From: Flabesymbios commensalis
Lineage: Eukaryota > Annelida > Polychaeta > Terebellida > Flabelligeridae
DNA: 64,000 bases
NCBI GenBank assembly: GCA_964017125.1
Contig: OZ024914.1
Span: 25,781,846-25,845,845 of the forward strand
Reading direction: 5' to 3'
Position numbers and translations under genes: made by a program. Of this stretch, positions 1 to 12,236 are shown one piece after another (within the stretch, counting starts at the first letter, position 1; every line of letters starts with the position of its first letter). Under the pieces are notes generated by a model, which saw only the letters and a program-made list of their open reading frames with translations, had not been told where the DNA came from and searched no databases.

Positions 1-240
1 TATCCAGTATCTGGCGGCATTTTGATAAAGACGATGTCTTATCACCGCGCCAACCTGGGATACCATGTTCCCATCAGGGTGCCAAAATATTGCCATTCAA
101 CATTGATTCCATGTTTGGCCAACGTCGAGTAGGTTGGCATTAGATGAACGGATCCTGAGGTTTGTCCAGAAACATTCAGTGTAAAGTAGCAAGAATGTTT
201 CGTTCCCAAAAACGAAAAATTATAACGGATACGCCACAAA
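1..240. other. Unassigned sequence at window start
   Basis: No gene, palindrome or repeat recognised. It lies upstream of the first visible ephrin exon, so it may be intronic or 5' flanking; the sequence does not decide which. Confidence 0.4.
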
Positions 241-331
241 TGAATGAGTAAATGAATGAATGAATGAATGAATGAATGAATGAATGAATGAATGAATGAA
301 TGAATGAATGAATGAATGAATGAATGAATGA
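241..331. repeat. AATG tetranucleotide microsatellite
   Basis: About 22 nearly perfect AATG units with one early interruption (AGTA). The array is open in several frames and gives repeated His-Ser-Phe-Ile translations on the minus strand; these are not genes. The same tetranucleotide recurs near the right end of the window. Confidence 0.97.
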
Positions 332-806
332 ACCAGAATAGATGAAAACCTGCTTTCAACATGTTCATAGAAAACCACGTTTTGAGCCACGTTCGGTTGT
401 GTGAGAAAATTACTCAACTTATATTTTTACACAATCGTAATAGCGTGACGACAAGGGGTTTGTTATTGCTAGTCTTGCGGCACGATGCTATCTTAATACG
501 ATATCTGGCTGTTGTCTGCGTAGTGTAATTAACTTGACAACTTTATAACAATCACGCACACCATCCTGACCATGTGTGCATGTGTCCATATTTACGAGTT
601 TCAGTGGATGGAATTATTTCATAGATGTCACAAAACACCGAAGAAGTTGTTTGAAAAGGATACTGAGCTCAGTCTCTTATGAGGAAAGAAAATGAGATCC
701 TACAAGTGTAGGGATCAATTTCATAAAAACCTGATGGGATGATTGTGATGTACCCATCAGGATCGTGTGATAGTTTGTCTTGCAGTTTTATCCACGATAC
801 TGTTAT
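332..806. other. Unassigned non-coding stretch
   Basis: No exon, RNA gene or repeat recognised. Confidence 0.4.
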
Positions 807-915
807 CCCAGGAAACATTAGACATTGCACCGGTGTTGGGCTAATGTTTGCCCGACGTCGTAGACGGCGGGCCAATATTAGCCCAACACCGGTGCAATGT
901 CTGATGTTTGCTGAG
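807..915. mobile_element. Family A palindromic MITE
   Basis: A near-complete inverted repeat: arms beginning AGACATTGCACCGG match for about 26 bases without error and then with three mismatches up to the centre, which reads GTC-GTA-GAC. Outer ends resemble CCCAGCAAACAT and ATGTTTGCTGAG, the family A termini. No coding capacity. First of about 40 copies or remnants in the window. Confidence 0.85.
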
Positions 916-1736
916 CAACAGTATCCAAACGCTGTTCTATTTTGGGCCAATGTCACACCCACCCCAGGAAACATGACTCTGATCTAACATCGTTTCAATG
1001 TTAGACTAGCGTCTGTCACGCTGGCCCAGCATTGACACAGCATTGTTTCAGCATCAGTTGTTTGATGTGTTCATACATGACGTGCAGCCTGCGCTGAACA
1101 CGGCCATGATAACGAGTCTCTTGGGGGGAATGTTCGTCTCTTTTAAAATATTCGGCACATCTGGGTGGTGGAGACATAACCAGCCGTGAATTGTAGAGGG
1201 TGGCGATTGAGGTGTTATCGTCAGATAAGACCTCGTGCTGTCGGCTCGTAATGAAGCGGGGTATTACAGGGCGCTAATCTTGTTTGATCCCGGACCTTAT
1301 CGTCAGACGCCGGGCCCCTAATCTAGGTCACGCTATGATTTGTGGCCTTGTCCACACCACTATTAAACAGGCTGGTTAGCATTTTATCTCCACCAATGGT
1401 ATACTTTTTGTATCATAGATGTGTAACTTCAATCATTATATTTGAATTTAAGGAAGTGTTCATCTGTATTATCTTCACCATTATATTAGCAACCATAATA
1501 AATATACATCACAAAATAAAGACCAATAATGGTAAGCTGAAGCATGTAGTCAGGCACCTATGGTATGAAATATTTGTATTTCCATCTATTTTAAGCTGGA
1601 ATTTCACATTTTCGAGTTTGTGACAATAAATAATATGTAGTAAGACATCTCCCACGTCCAATTGATTCTCTCTTGAGAGCGCTTATACTCTCCTGTGATG
1701 ATGGAAGACTTTCTAGAACCAGCTAACCAGTATTAT
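916..1736. other. Unassigned non-coding stretch
   Basis: No exon or RNA gene recognised. Around 913-990 there are loose fragments resembling family A arms (TTGGGCCAATGTC). A 93-codon open frame at 1342-1623 is AT-rich, hydrophobic and of low complexity, with no recognisable domain. Confidence 0.4.
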
Positions 1737-2299
1737 TAGCTCCCGCCGTCACCGTAGGTGAGCGAAGGGAGCTATGGATTCTACCTCCGTTTTTTTTTGG
1801 CCTCTTCTTTTGCCTATAACTTTGTGAGAAAATAAGCTAGGATAACAATTTTTGGTATGTGGGTTACTTCCAGGTGGCTAATGGACGGGTTAAAATATTT
1901 TTAATCTGAATTCAATACGCAAGGTTGCAGAGGAGAAAATGATGATGTGACGGCGTTGGGCCGTTGGGCCGTTGGGCCGTCCGTAAACAATTCGTTTCCG
2001 GAGCATATCTCTGAAAGTACTTGTCCGATTGTCTTCAAATTTTACACACACCACCCCTAGGGGGTCTAGTTGTGCCTTTTGGGGTATTTGAACTTTGACC
2101 TACTTCTGGTTCAGAACTATGACCTATTTAGACGTTTTGACGCGCACTTCGTTTCCGGAGCAGATCTCGAAAAGTACTGGGCCGATGACAGTCATATTGC
2201 ACATACATGTTCTCTAAGGTCCCTAGTTGTGCCTTTTCAGGTTTTTGGACCTTGACCTGGAAGTTGACCCAGCACTTTGACCTAATTTATAACATCGGT
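1737..2299. repeat. AGCTCCC-type repeat leader with duplicated block
   Basis: Starts with an imperfect hairpin (TAGCTCCC at 1737 paired with GGGAGCTA near 1775), then three copies of GTTGGGCC around 1964-1982. A block beginning TTCGTTTCCGGAGCA occurs at about 1991 and again at about 2148 (spacing 157), both followed by similar text ending in a TTGTGCC motif. It abuts the tandem array and is probably part of the same repetitive unit. Identity with a catalogued element is not known to me. Confidence 0.65.
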
Positions 2300-4290
2300 A
2301 AATCCCACTGAAAGATTTTGCGGAATATCATGAAAACCGCTCAAGATAGCTACACCATTACTATAAAACAAATTGTGAGGTTCCAGGAGAGGATGCATCT
2401 TGAAAAATTTCAAGTTGATAAAATCAAAAATGGCCGCCTATCGGCCATTATTCACCTCGACAGGCCTGATATTGCGGAATATCATGAACACCGCTCAAGA
2501 TAGCTACACCATTAATAACAAATAAATTGTAAGGTTTCACGAGAGGATGCATCTTGAAAAATTTCAAGTTGATAAAATTCAAAATGGCCGCCTTTCGGCC
2601 ATCATTCACATCGGCAAATCCGACTGAAAGATTTTGCGGAATATCATGAAAACCGCTCAAGATAGCTACACCATTACTATAAAACAAATTGTGAGGTTCC
2701 AGGAGAGGATGCATCTTGAAAAATTTCAAGTTTATAAAATCAAAAATGGCCGCCTATCGGCCATTATTCACCTCGACAGGCCTGATATTGTGGAATATCA
2801 TGAACACCGCTCAAGATAGCTACACCATTAATAACAAATAAATTGTAAGGTTTCAGGAGAGGATGCATCTTGAAAAATTTCAAGTTGATAAAATTCAAAA
2901 TGGCCGCCTATCGGCCATTATTCACCTCGACAGGCCTGATATTGTGGAATATCATGAAAACTGCTCAAGATATCTGCACCATTACTATAAAACAAATTGT
3001 AAGGTTTCAGGAGAGAATGCATTTTGAAAAAAATCATTTTGTCCAAGTTCAAAATGGCCGCCAATCGGCCATTATTCACTTTTACATGGCCGTTATTTGG
3101 TAAACCGTGCTAGATGGCTAGACCATTACTATAAAACAAAATGTGTGATTTCAGGAGAGGATGCATCTTGAAAAAATTTGCCTCGATAAAATTCAAAATG
3201 GCCGCTTATCGGCCATTATTCACTTTCACATGGCCGATATTTGGTCAACCGTGCTAGATGGCTGGACCATTACTATAAATCGAAATGTGAGATTTCAGAT
3301 CAGGATGCATCTTGAAAAAGTTTGACTTGATCAAATTTAAAATGGCCGCCTTTTCGGCCATTATTCATTTTCACATGGCTGATATTTGGTAAACCGTGCT
3401 AGATGGCTAGACCATTACCTGATTACTATAAAACAAAGTGTGAGTTTTCGGGGGAGGATGCACCCTGAAAATTTTTAACTTACGAATTCAAAATGGCCGA
3501 CAATCAGCATTATTTACCTCGATAGGCCTGATATCAGGTAAACCGTGCTAGATAGCTAGACCATTACTATAAAACAAAATGTGACGTTTCGAGAGAGGAT
3601 GCCTTTCAAAAACTTTCGACTCGATCGAATTCAAAATGGCCGCCTATCGCCACTATTTACTTTCACATTGCTGATATTTGGTAAACTGTGTTAGATAGCT
3701 GGACTATTACTATAAAACAAAATGTGAGATTACAAGAGAAAAAAATCTTGAAAAAAAATGACTAGATCAAATTCAAAATGGCCGCCTATCGGCCATTATT
3801 CACTTTCACATAGCCGTTTTTTGGTAAACCATGCTAGATGGCTAGACCATTACTATAGAATGAAATGTGAGATTTCAGCTGAGGATGCATCTTGGAAAAT
3901 TTCGACTTGATCAAATTCAAAATGGCCGCCTTTAGGCCATTATTCACTTCCACATGGCCGATATTTGGTAAACCGTGCTAGATAGCTAGACGATTACTAT
4001 AGAATGAAATGTGAGATTTCAGCTGAGGATGCATCTTGAAAAATTCTGACTCAATCAAATTCAAAATGGCCCCCTATCGGCCATTATTTACTTTCACATG
4101 CACAATATTTTGCAAACTGTGTTAGATGTTAGTCCATTACTATAAAACAAAATTTGAGGTTTCGGGGGAGGATGCACCCTAAGTTTTTGACTAATTTATA
4201 TCGAACTCAAAATGACCGTAAATCAGCTATTAGTTACCTCCATTGGCCTGATATCGGGTAAACCGTGCCAGATAGGTAGACCATTACTGG
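2300..4290. repeat. Tandem array, about 13 units of 142-162 bp
   Basis: The landmark AAAATGGCCGCC (or a degenerate form) occurs with its T at 2431, 2585, 2747, 2901, 3055, 3199, 3343, 3494, 3637, 3779, 3923, 4067 and 4213, giving spacings of 142-162. The first four units alternate 154 and 162, a 316-bp higher-order unit whose two copies (about 2318-2633 and 2634-2950) are almost identical; later units are more diverged. Each good unit contains a short hairpin, AATGGCCG with CGGCCATT around CCTAT. The 61-93 codon open frames across the array repeat with the unit and look like by-products. Confidence 0.93.
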
Positions 4291-6417
4291 GATACTGATT
4301 AGGATCATTAATTTCAATGGAGGTTTGCAATCTCTGACAGACTGTCTAGTTCTTATCTTACTCTTAGACTGGGCTTCTTAGACCTAGTTGTCTTGCGTCT
4401 TGTTGACCTAGCTTAGGACAACATTAAAAACCCTACACAAAATTGCTTAAATCAAATTCTAATTCGTCACGGGAGCTCCTGGACTTATGTAGTCTTGTTA
4501 TAATACAGTCTTCTTCTGTGTCATGTATATATGTAATTGACTGCCATATAGACCTACACTTTATAAGTGTGTACTCAATCCTCAATTATTTTATACATAC
4601 ATATCACTTGACGCTGCTTACCATTTCCATCCAAGTGCAATTTGATTTTTTTTAAATATAACTGTAGGTCTACTGGAAGGGTTTGGATTGTGTGACTCAG
4701 CAGACTTAGGACTCAGACACACAGACAGACAGACAGACCAGCCTGTCTGTCTGTGATGGTGACTACAGGATTATGATGGTTACATTGCATGCGATCTGGT
4801 AACCTCGTTATGGTCACGCCTGTTCCTTGTTACACCCCCCCCCCCTCTATTCATCCAGTATCTAAACTCTATTAACCCTCTCGCCACTAATCACGACTAT
4901 AGTTGTTTTTAATCCGTTTTATTAGCCGTTTAAATCGCAGTTATTGGGAACGAAATGTGTGTTTTAACATCAAATTTAAAAATGTTTGTTTGGTCTCAGC
5001 AAGGAGGTTCAAAGTAGGTGATTTTTTTTTGTAACGTAGCGCTTTACAAGTGAATATTATATAGTACCGTATCACCTTGCCATTATTTAAACAACGAGAT
5101 CTTGGCTCAACGTTGGCCTAATGTTGAGCCATCGGTTCGACAGTTGCCCAAACCTTAAACCGCCATTGGATCGACATCTTCTGTGCGCTGACTATAGGGC
5201 CACGAAGCGTTTCTCACAAGAGTGAAAATAACTTGTTTTTCTACCACTCTACTGTACTAAGACGTTATATTACAACATTTTGGTGTATTAATTCACAGAT
5301 ATAATACATGAGTCTGTAGTTGCACTGGAAAATAATTTTTAGTGAACAAAATCAATTAAAGGAAAAAAGTCAACTTTTTTCTTTTTATGAATTTATTTCA
5401 ATATAATATTTCATTCTAATGGTTATTAACGTAAGAATGGTATCCCAATGCACGATTTTACTGCTTCAATTGATAAATAGACATGTATTGTTTAAATCCA
5501 CTTCAAACCACCCTCGACATTTAAATTGAAACGATCTTTCCTGACTTAGATTTACAGGATAAATATTGATAGAATATCGATAGGAGCAGGCCGATATCAA
5601 TACCGGGTTCAGGTGCGATTGATTTTCCCGGCCACGTGGCGTGCTACATATCGCCTGCCGTGCCAATTCACAATACCTGACATGCGCACTCCCACAGAGG
5701 AAGTCCTACTTGTAGCGTCCTTGACCTGCGTCCAGTACCGGTAATTATGTAGTGAAGCACCACCTGATCACAGGATGGCTCAGGTCTACCTGGGATGTAG
5801 GCATCAACATTCATCTCCATCTAGTCATGGACTGTGATTTATTAAACACCCGTGCCACAGAGATGCTTATAAATAACATCGGCTATGTTCCGCCGCCGAC
5901 ACTTGTTATCGACCGTACTCTTCTGTTATTTGGACGATTTTGTTTATATTTATATTCAAAGTCAAAGTCAAATAGTTTATTCATGCATAAGGGCCACTGG
6001 CCTACATTGCAAATATAATAACACACACATTCAATTCTTTATTTATATTGTGCCACTATGAGAATTTTATTAAGTTTTTAACCCGTTGTTAACCAATTTA
6101 GATCCGAATCCATCATTGCAATGACGAATCAACTTACTAGGTTATTTGGTACAAGAGCTGCATCAAGTTGCCTTTCACAATGGGTGCTCAGGGTATTATT
6201 AACTGATATCGCATCGCATGTTGTGATCCCTTTGCATCTATTCTGCTATACAATATTAGCTTGATCCATGAAATTTGAAAAAAAATCTCACACAATTTTT
6301 CTGCATTTTCACGCATGCTATTACACCCTGCTGCTTGTCTGCTATTGAACATGCTAAAAGAAAGATGCTCCATGTAGCGGTATATCTTACAAAAGTGAGA
6401 AAGATAGGGCTACAGCA
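4291..6417. other. Unassigned non-coding stretch with a small inverted microsatellite
   Basis: At 4719-4755 an (ACAG)n run is followed directly by (CTGT)n, forming a simple hairpin. A homopolymeric C run lies near 4837-4846. No exon, RNA gene or recognised element otherwise; the open frames at 5466-5666 and 5752-6018 show no domain. Confidence 0.5.
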
Positions 6418-6496
6418 TCCCAGCAGATAGACGATGTTGAATCAATGTTGGACCAACGTTAAACCAACATTGATTTAACGTATTCTGTCTGCTTGG
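6418..6496. mobile_element. Family A remnant without the usual core
   Basis: CCCAGCAGATAGACG at the left and a matching TCTGCTTGG end at the right, with arms around TTGAATCAATGTTGG and CCAACATTGATTTAA. The GTC-NNN-GAC core is missing, so the tip appears to be lost. Confidence 0.65.
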
Positions 6497-6715
6497 ATGA
6501 ACATGGGTTTTATTAATGTGGCCAGTCTCAGGCTACCTTACCCCAGTGCCACCGTAACCATGTTAGTAAGTTAATCCTGAATGGATTTAACTAGATCCCT
6601 GTTGCCTGGATCCACCAGGAATTTGTCCATTAGTGATCCTGGTTTGACAGTCCTGTGGTGGTACGGGGGTCATTAGTGACGATAACATGATAACGTTGTC
6701 TGGTGGACGAGAGGC

Positions 6716-6790
6716 ATTTAACATGTGTTGGTTCAATGTTGTTCCAGCGTCTCCGACGCTGGGCCAACATTGAACCAACACATGTTTAAT
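6716..6790. mobile_element. Family A short palindrome, 36-bp arms
   Basis: Arms of 36 bases around the centre GTC-TCC-GAC (GGA on the minus strand), with few mismatches. The outer end here is ATTAAACATGTG-like, not CAGCAAACAC, so this copy shows only the inner part or has different outer arms. Confidence 0.85.
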
Positions 6791-6867
6791 GTGTTGTGGT
6801 TGCTGGGTGTCTGGTTTTCTGACATAATGCGGCCCACGTCTAAAACACTACCCATTCAAAAAAATGC

Positions 6868-6945
6868 TGTTTTAATGCTGAGCCATCGTCGCAGACGTTG
6901 GGCCACCATTAATCCTACATTAGGGCAACGTCTCCTGTTCGTTGA
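6868..6945. mobile_element. Family A degenerate copy
   Basis: Core CGTC-GCA-GACG is intact, followed by family-type right arm (TTGGGCCACCATTAATCC, then CAACGTCTCCTGTTCG). The left arm is eroded, so pairing is partial. Confidence 0.6.
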
Positions 6946-7518
6946 GACATGTCTAACTCTTTGACTCCCGGGTTCACTGAAAAAAAAACACTTCAAACGG
7001 ATGAAACCAGCATTGATTTACTTTTTATGAGTGCACGTTGCATTTAAAAAAAATATTACCACCTCAAAAATGACTTTTTGTGAGACGTGTCTTCTCCAGT
7101 CCCCTAAATCTGTGATTCTATAATATATTTAATTTCACAAGTAATTTTCATCCTCATTAAGATGCGGGTCGTGATATATAAATGCATAACTTCATGTGCA
7201 TAGCGTGTCTAACTTTTTAAAAATGTAACGATGATATTTCAATCAAATCGAAATTAGATCCGTTCAGCCTTGATATGAGGTTTGAATCTCAGCGTTAAAC
7301 GGTTGAAAATGTGTGCTAAAAGTGGACTTTAGTGCGCAAAGTGTCGGTGTTTATGTCAGCGGATGATGGAATGGGCAGACATTATCACTAACAAGGCGCA
7401 GCAGTCATAACGCGCATTCCTAGACGCCTAGAAATTCCCGGCTGCCGCGATACCATCAACAGCAGCGTCATCTTCACATTTCCCCGGTAGCGACACCTGA
7501 CTAACGGCCAGGATTGCT

Positions 7519-7630
7519 CCCAGAAAACACGGGAAGTAATAGACCAGTGCTGGTTTAATGCTGGTCCAACGTCTGCGACGTTGGTCCAGCATTAAGCCAG
7601 CACTGGTTTCGTGTCTCTTGTTTACTGTGT
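7519..7630. mobile_element. Family A palindromic MITE
   Basis: Left end CCCAGAAAACAC and right end GTTTACTG resemble the family termini. Inner arms of about 28 bases (ACCAGTGCTGGTTTAATGCT) match nearly perfectly around GTC-TGC-GAC (GCA on the other strand). Confidence 0.85.
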
Positions 7631-8069
7631 TGGCAACAATTAGCTACTACTTGTAAAACATGCTATTCGATACTGGCCGATTACCGAAGAAGTTACAATA
7701 GCTTGCGCTGAGTCTTCCCACAAAGTTGTTTCCCGCTAAATGGATGCAACACTCGCACCTGCAATTAGACCGATAATTTAGGGAGAGCTATGTCTTACAT
7801 CTTTTCCCCCCTTGTTTTTGTTCTGGCGGGTGCAAGTGCTTTATTCCTCCATAGACCATGTAGATGTGCCATATTGTATTATTTATATATATATGTACAT
7901 GTAGGTTATACATATGAATTGAGCTATCAAATTAAGGTGATAGACGTACAATTATTATGGAAAAAATGATTGACAAATTTGATTTTGATATAAGTACCTG
8001 CTTGTCTGAACGTTTATGCCGACAGCTGCGATCACCATCTGCAGCACGTATACACAGGTTTCACGGGTA

Positions 8070-8190
8070 CAGCTGTCCTAATGTTGGTATCATATTGATA
8101 CCAACATTAGTACAGCTGTATAGCTGTCCCAATGTTAGTATCATATTGACACCAACACAGGATCAACGTCTTGTGTTCCCTGGGTTATAC
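8070..8190. mobile_element. Family A-related compound palindrome
   Basis: A perfect 15-base stem (CTAATGTTGGTATCA, 8078-8092 with 8096-8110, loop TAT) is followed by a second partial copy of the same text and a family A right end (AACGTCTTGTGTTCCCTGGG). The tip does not follow the GNA rule. It may be a rearranged or partly duplicated copy. Confidence 0.6.
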
Positions 8191-8928
8191 AAATTCAGCA
8201 CACATAGGCATACACCTGTCTCAGAAAGTGTGAAAGTATTATTCTCCAGAGCTTGTTTTCACATTCTCCCCCATTTCAGGAGCCGGCTGCGCCGACCTTT
8301 ACGTCAGCTAAGAAAACTTGGAAAATACGAGACCGTGGTCCAACGCTGCCAGTGCCGTGGTAGCGACATTGGCAGCGCTGGGCTACAGCGGCCGGCGTGA
8401 ACGGGAAAGAACTTTTATTTAGACGTCTTGATTATCACCTGCCTACACAGACTAGGTTGCCATCTGGTGGCATACCTCCCATAAAATAGCGACGCAGTTT
8501 AGAGTGATCCCAGAAAATAGCTGGACGCCGATCTCACGAGGACTTGTCCCAATATAACAGCGAACTATTCCGTTAATATATATTTTAAAAACTCTTCTAA
8601 TCATCTTGTTTTTTTTTGCGATAAATCGACGGAATTATTTAATAAAAGGACGGAGATCGTGATCATTCTAGATGTGGACATGGGGTTTGAAGGGTATCGC
8701 TGGAACAAGAGGTATAGGGGGTCGGGTGGCAGGGCTGAGAAACGAGCCACGGTTCGGGAAGTGGGAGAGGAGGCATGGAAGGATGGACGGGACAGGACAG
8801 GTGCGCGGGAAGAGGCTCAGAGGCGCCGGTATATCACCAGGGACTGGGACACACGGATTCTCAGCAATGGTAGAATAGAAGTTATATCTCATGGCATGCC
8901 AACATGCAGTAGACATTCTGTGTTTTTA
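8191..8928. other. Unassigned stretch with a purine-rich block
   Basis: At 8340-8400 there is another family A-like fragment (GGTCCAACGCTGCCAGTGCC). 8680-8830 is strongly purine-rich and open in several frames on both strands, which is expected from composition; no domain is recognisable. Confidence 0.45.
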
Positions 8929-8932
8929 TTAA

Positions 8933-9107
8933 CCTTTACATGACCAGTTATTAAAAGTAAAATATACCTTAAATCTTAAAATTCTGAAATATGCTGGCAC
9001 TGAAATTTCACAAATTACATAAATTTTCAGTCACTCGAAGTTGTGTATCGCGGTAGCGAGACACAACTTCAAGTGACTGAAAATTGTAATTGAATAGCTC
9101 GGAGGGG
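8933..9107. mobile_element. Family C TTAA-flanked MITE with central palindrome
   Basis: TTAA at 8929-8932 and 9108-9111 bracket an element starting CCTTTACATGACC and ending GGAGGGG. The centre (9022-9085) is a palindrome of the type CACTTGAAGTTGTG, with tip TCGC-GGTA-GCGA. TTAA duplications with CCC-like ends are the signature of piggyBac-type transposition (family knowledge); there is no transposase here, so it would be non-autonomous. Confidence 0.75.
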
Positions 9108-9111
9108 TTAA

Positions 9112-10840
9112 AGCAGGGATAAGTCAACATCTCAACAGACAAGATTCATTTGCGTAATCGAAGTACAATAGCTCGGGAATCACTAATGCGATAAACATCA
9201 TTCTGAAATAAAGATATAAAAGTGTAACTTTCCACTCGCCATATTGAGGTATTTTATTTAAAAAAATAACAATTGTCTATCAATAACGTCTCCCATATCA
9301 ACCAATGTTGTGTCAGCCACCAAGCCTGTGGTGTTGTTCCCACATTACTATGGTCCTGTTTATACAGACGTTATCTGATGTTGTGCAGGAACTGATTGGC
9401 GAGATAATTAAAATTATTGTTCACTCGGTTGTGGCTTGACAGTGTAATTGTCACCACTAATTACTAGTTGATTACAACGATATCAGGCGCCCACCCGCTG
9501 AACCCCAGGGACAGGAAATATTTCGTCTATAGCTTTTTTAATTGACTTTAAGAAAACAGTCACCCAAAGCGGTAGTATGCACTGGTATGTTCATGATCGT
9601 TGCCACGAAAAAAATGATTTTTGATTCAACACGTATTTTTATCATTCGTTTGAAGCTAGAAGTGCTTCAGCAATTGCAGCTTAAGGCGAAATGCTGGTTT
9701 AAAAGTGTCTGATGACAGAATTAATTGCATTCCGTTCAGCCGTCTCAGGATGCGAGATTTAAACTAATCTTCAGCTGGGCCCGCCTCGCAACACGTTTTA
9801 TCATATCGGGTTTTCTGCCAGAGGAAATGGGTTTCTTTTTAGCCAAATAATGACTTGTTAAATAGCTTTATTCAGATATTTAATTGCAACTTTCGCCATT
9901 GCCGTTTTGTTTCCACATTCTAAACATTACTATAGTGCATTTCAGATAATTTCTGATTTTGAATTTCACTGTAATTATTGTGAAATTGTGGGATTTGAAA
10001 CTTTTTCTACAATTAATAAATACATCGTTCGTTTAAATATTACTGTTGAAAAAATGCAAAAAAATAATGTTATGCAAATGTTTTGTGTTTACTGTGTCTG
10101 TCCAGAGTCCTCAGAGTGTGATTAATTAGACAGATGAACGATGGCGAAGAGAGTCTCAAAAAACCTGGATCATCGCTGACGGTATGGGTGAGCATATTTA
10201 GGTATGACCTCACCATATCCCGGCAGTGTGCTCACATTCCTGCGCCATGGTGGCACATCTGGATCACATCTGGAGACAGTTTTGTTTTTGTAATTATTCG
10301 GTGGTCTGACAAGACATCCTCGAAACAAGTGTATATGGAAAAGCATATTTTGTATCTTGATTGTAAAATTATTATTTTCCATTGATTGTGCTTCAGATGT
10401 GACATAGCATTGCATAGGCCTACTAAGAACCACACCACAGTGAGTGTAAGATTAGGCCCTGTTCATTACTTACTAGTTAGGCGCTGCTTACTTTGGTGTA
10501 CATGACAAGTGACACTATCATATCAGGATAATATTTCATAGTCATTATAACTTGAGTTACCCAAGGAAAATAGACCAACTTACTGAAATATTGGAGTAAT
10601 ACATAACCAAACTATGGAAATATTTATCGGCATTTAAGTGACACTAAATAATGTAAATTTAATAAAAAATATTTAGACCTTTGAAGTCATTGATTGGTTC
10701 CCTAACTCAATTTGCAGAGTAATTTAGATTGACAAGTCGATATTTGAAAAGTACACCCTGTGCGACAGCTCATTGTTAATGATTACACATTGAAAAAACC
10801 CTACTGGCTACTTACTGTAGCTACTCTGCCCTGCTAAAAC
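9112..10840. other. Unassigned non-coding stretch
   Basis: AT-rich DNA with no exon, RNA gene or recognised element. Small open frames (9907-10125, 10134-10385, 10170-10433) have no domain and no splice context. Confidence 0.45.
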
Positions 10841-10892
10841 CAAAAGGTAATAGCTGCTTACTTGAAAAGTGAGCACTTACTGCCTTTAGGCT
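10841..10892. mobile_element. Family B palindrome
   Basis: CCAAAAGGTAATAGCTGC pairs with GTGAGCACTTACTGCCTTTAGG around a GAA turn (ACTT-GAA-AAGT). Diverged copy of the 8-member family B. Confidence 0.75.
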
Positions 10893-11227
10893 ACGTACGA
10901 CAGTACGCAACTGCTGTTGGCCATGTCTCTCTTCATACAGTATACACCTGATGCGAGCTAGTGTGGTTGACAACGGCTTACAAAAAACCCGACGTTATCT
11001 CTACGTTGGCCCACCATCAGTTGACATTGGGCTGAAGTAGTCCAGAGCCTATGACTTGTCTTTTCCAACAAGGATATAATTATGGCAAAGTGGCTGCACT
11101 GCTCACGTTGAGCGCAGAGTTCAGCTAGAGGGAACCTCTCAAACGTCCCCCTGGGCTCCATCGCCAGTTTGTGGTGGTGATAGTCATCGCCCCCTTTAAG
11201 TATCAGTTTGTCATCACGTATTATACT

Positions 11228-11300
11228 CTGGTCTAACGTTGGCCGACAGTTGGACCAGCGTCGGAGACGCTGGCCCAACTTTCGGCCATGTTAGACTAGT
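11228..11300. mobile_element. Family A palindrome
   Basis: Arms TCTAACGTTGGCCGACAGTT and AACTTTCGGCCATGTTAGA pair with three or so mismatches around GTC-GGA-GAC. A second worn fragment lies at about 10990-11040. The usual outer ends are not evident. Confidence 0.8.
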
Positions 11301-11825
11301 GTTATCTCGGTATTGGTTTCCATGTTCTCATAACAACAAAGTCATACCGCCCCCCTAGTCCCACCCTTACCTGCGTTCAACTTGTCCATTTGACAGCCGT
11401 TTTTGTAGGGGCAGACATTATAAGGCGCAGGAAAAACCTGTCAAAAGTGCACTTTGTGCTTTTTTTCAAAAGCTACTGCCAATATTTACAGAGACACGTG
11501 TTTTTTCCCAGTCTACACATATTGAATTTCAAATACTGTTCTAAGCTTCCTTAACGGTTTCGATGTTCTGTGAAATGGCGTCTATATCTGGGCTTGAACC
11601 TTCAAATAGGGTATGTATGTAGTGTGCAGTGCCTGGTCATGGAGCTTGGTAAAATAATCCGAATCTGGGCAAATGTATTGTTGCAAAGCTGCATAAAAAA
11701 TGTTTGATGCATGTGTTGGCCCTATGTTTACATAACACCGAAATGACGGGCGGGAGTGTACTGTCTATGTTTACATAACACCGAAATGACGGGCGGGTGT
11801 GGACTGGCTGTATCAACATGTTTAA

Positions 11826-12236
11826 CCCTTAAAGCGCTGAAATACTTTTGTTATAACCATGGACAACAAAGGGTTATTTTCCATTTGAAATCAGCATAAA
11901 TGTCATATTTGGCTCTTTCTGATTCATTTGAATACCTATGTTATGGGTCTACGACCATTATAAATATTTTTGCTCTTACAGTACGGGGATCGACTTTAGA
12001 CGTCAGAATCTGACGTCTACAGACCAGGGATGCAAATTCGCACTAGCCCGTAGTCCGAGGCTGGTAGAATATTGTAAGGGATAGTGGATTTTTCTTAGAA
12101 ATGTCTGGTTAATGATGGTAAGGGCTAGTTGAATTTAGCTCTGCAGTTTGGCTAGTGAAACTTGTAGTTGAATTTGCACCCCTACAGACGTCAGATTCTG
12201 ACGTTTAAAATCAATCCCCGCGCTGTACATAACATA
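11826..12236. mobile_element. Family D TTAA MITE, split by a later insertion
   Basis: TTAA (11822-11825) followed by CCCTTAAAGCGCTGAAAT starts an element whose centre is a palindrome built from AGACGTCAGAATCTGACGTC. The copy at 51107-51341 is the same family in the opposite orientation and shows both ends. Here the palindrome is interrupted by a 157-bp element (12025-12181). The right end is not clear; no matching TTAA was found close by. Confidence 0.75.
12025..12181. mobile_element. hAT-like MITE nested inside the family D copy
   Basis: The 8-bp sequence CTACAGAC occurs at 12017-12024 and again at 12182-12189, directly flanking 157 bp that begins CAGGGATGCAAATTC and ends GAATTTGCACCC. An 8-bp target duplication with CAGGG-type inverted ends is characteristic of hAT elements (family knowledge). 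Removing it would restore an uninterrupted family D palindrome, which supports the boundaries. No coding capacity. Confidence 0.85.

Noticed and set aside
42-417. Open frames of repeated His-Ser-Phe-Ile at the left end (and again at 62274-62509)
   Set aside because: They are frame-open translations of the AATG microsatellite.
8659-8943. Overlapping Gly/Arg-rich frames on both strands
   Set aside because: Purine-rich composition leaves all frames open; no domain.
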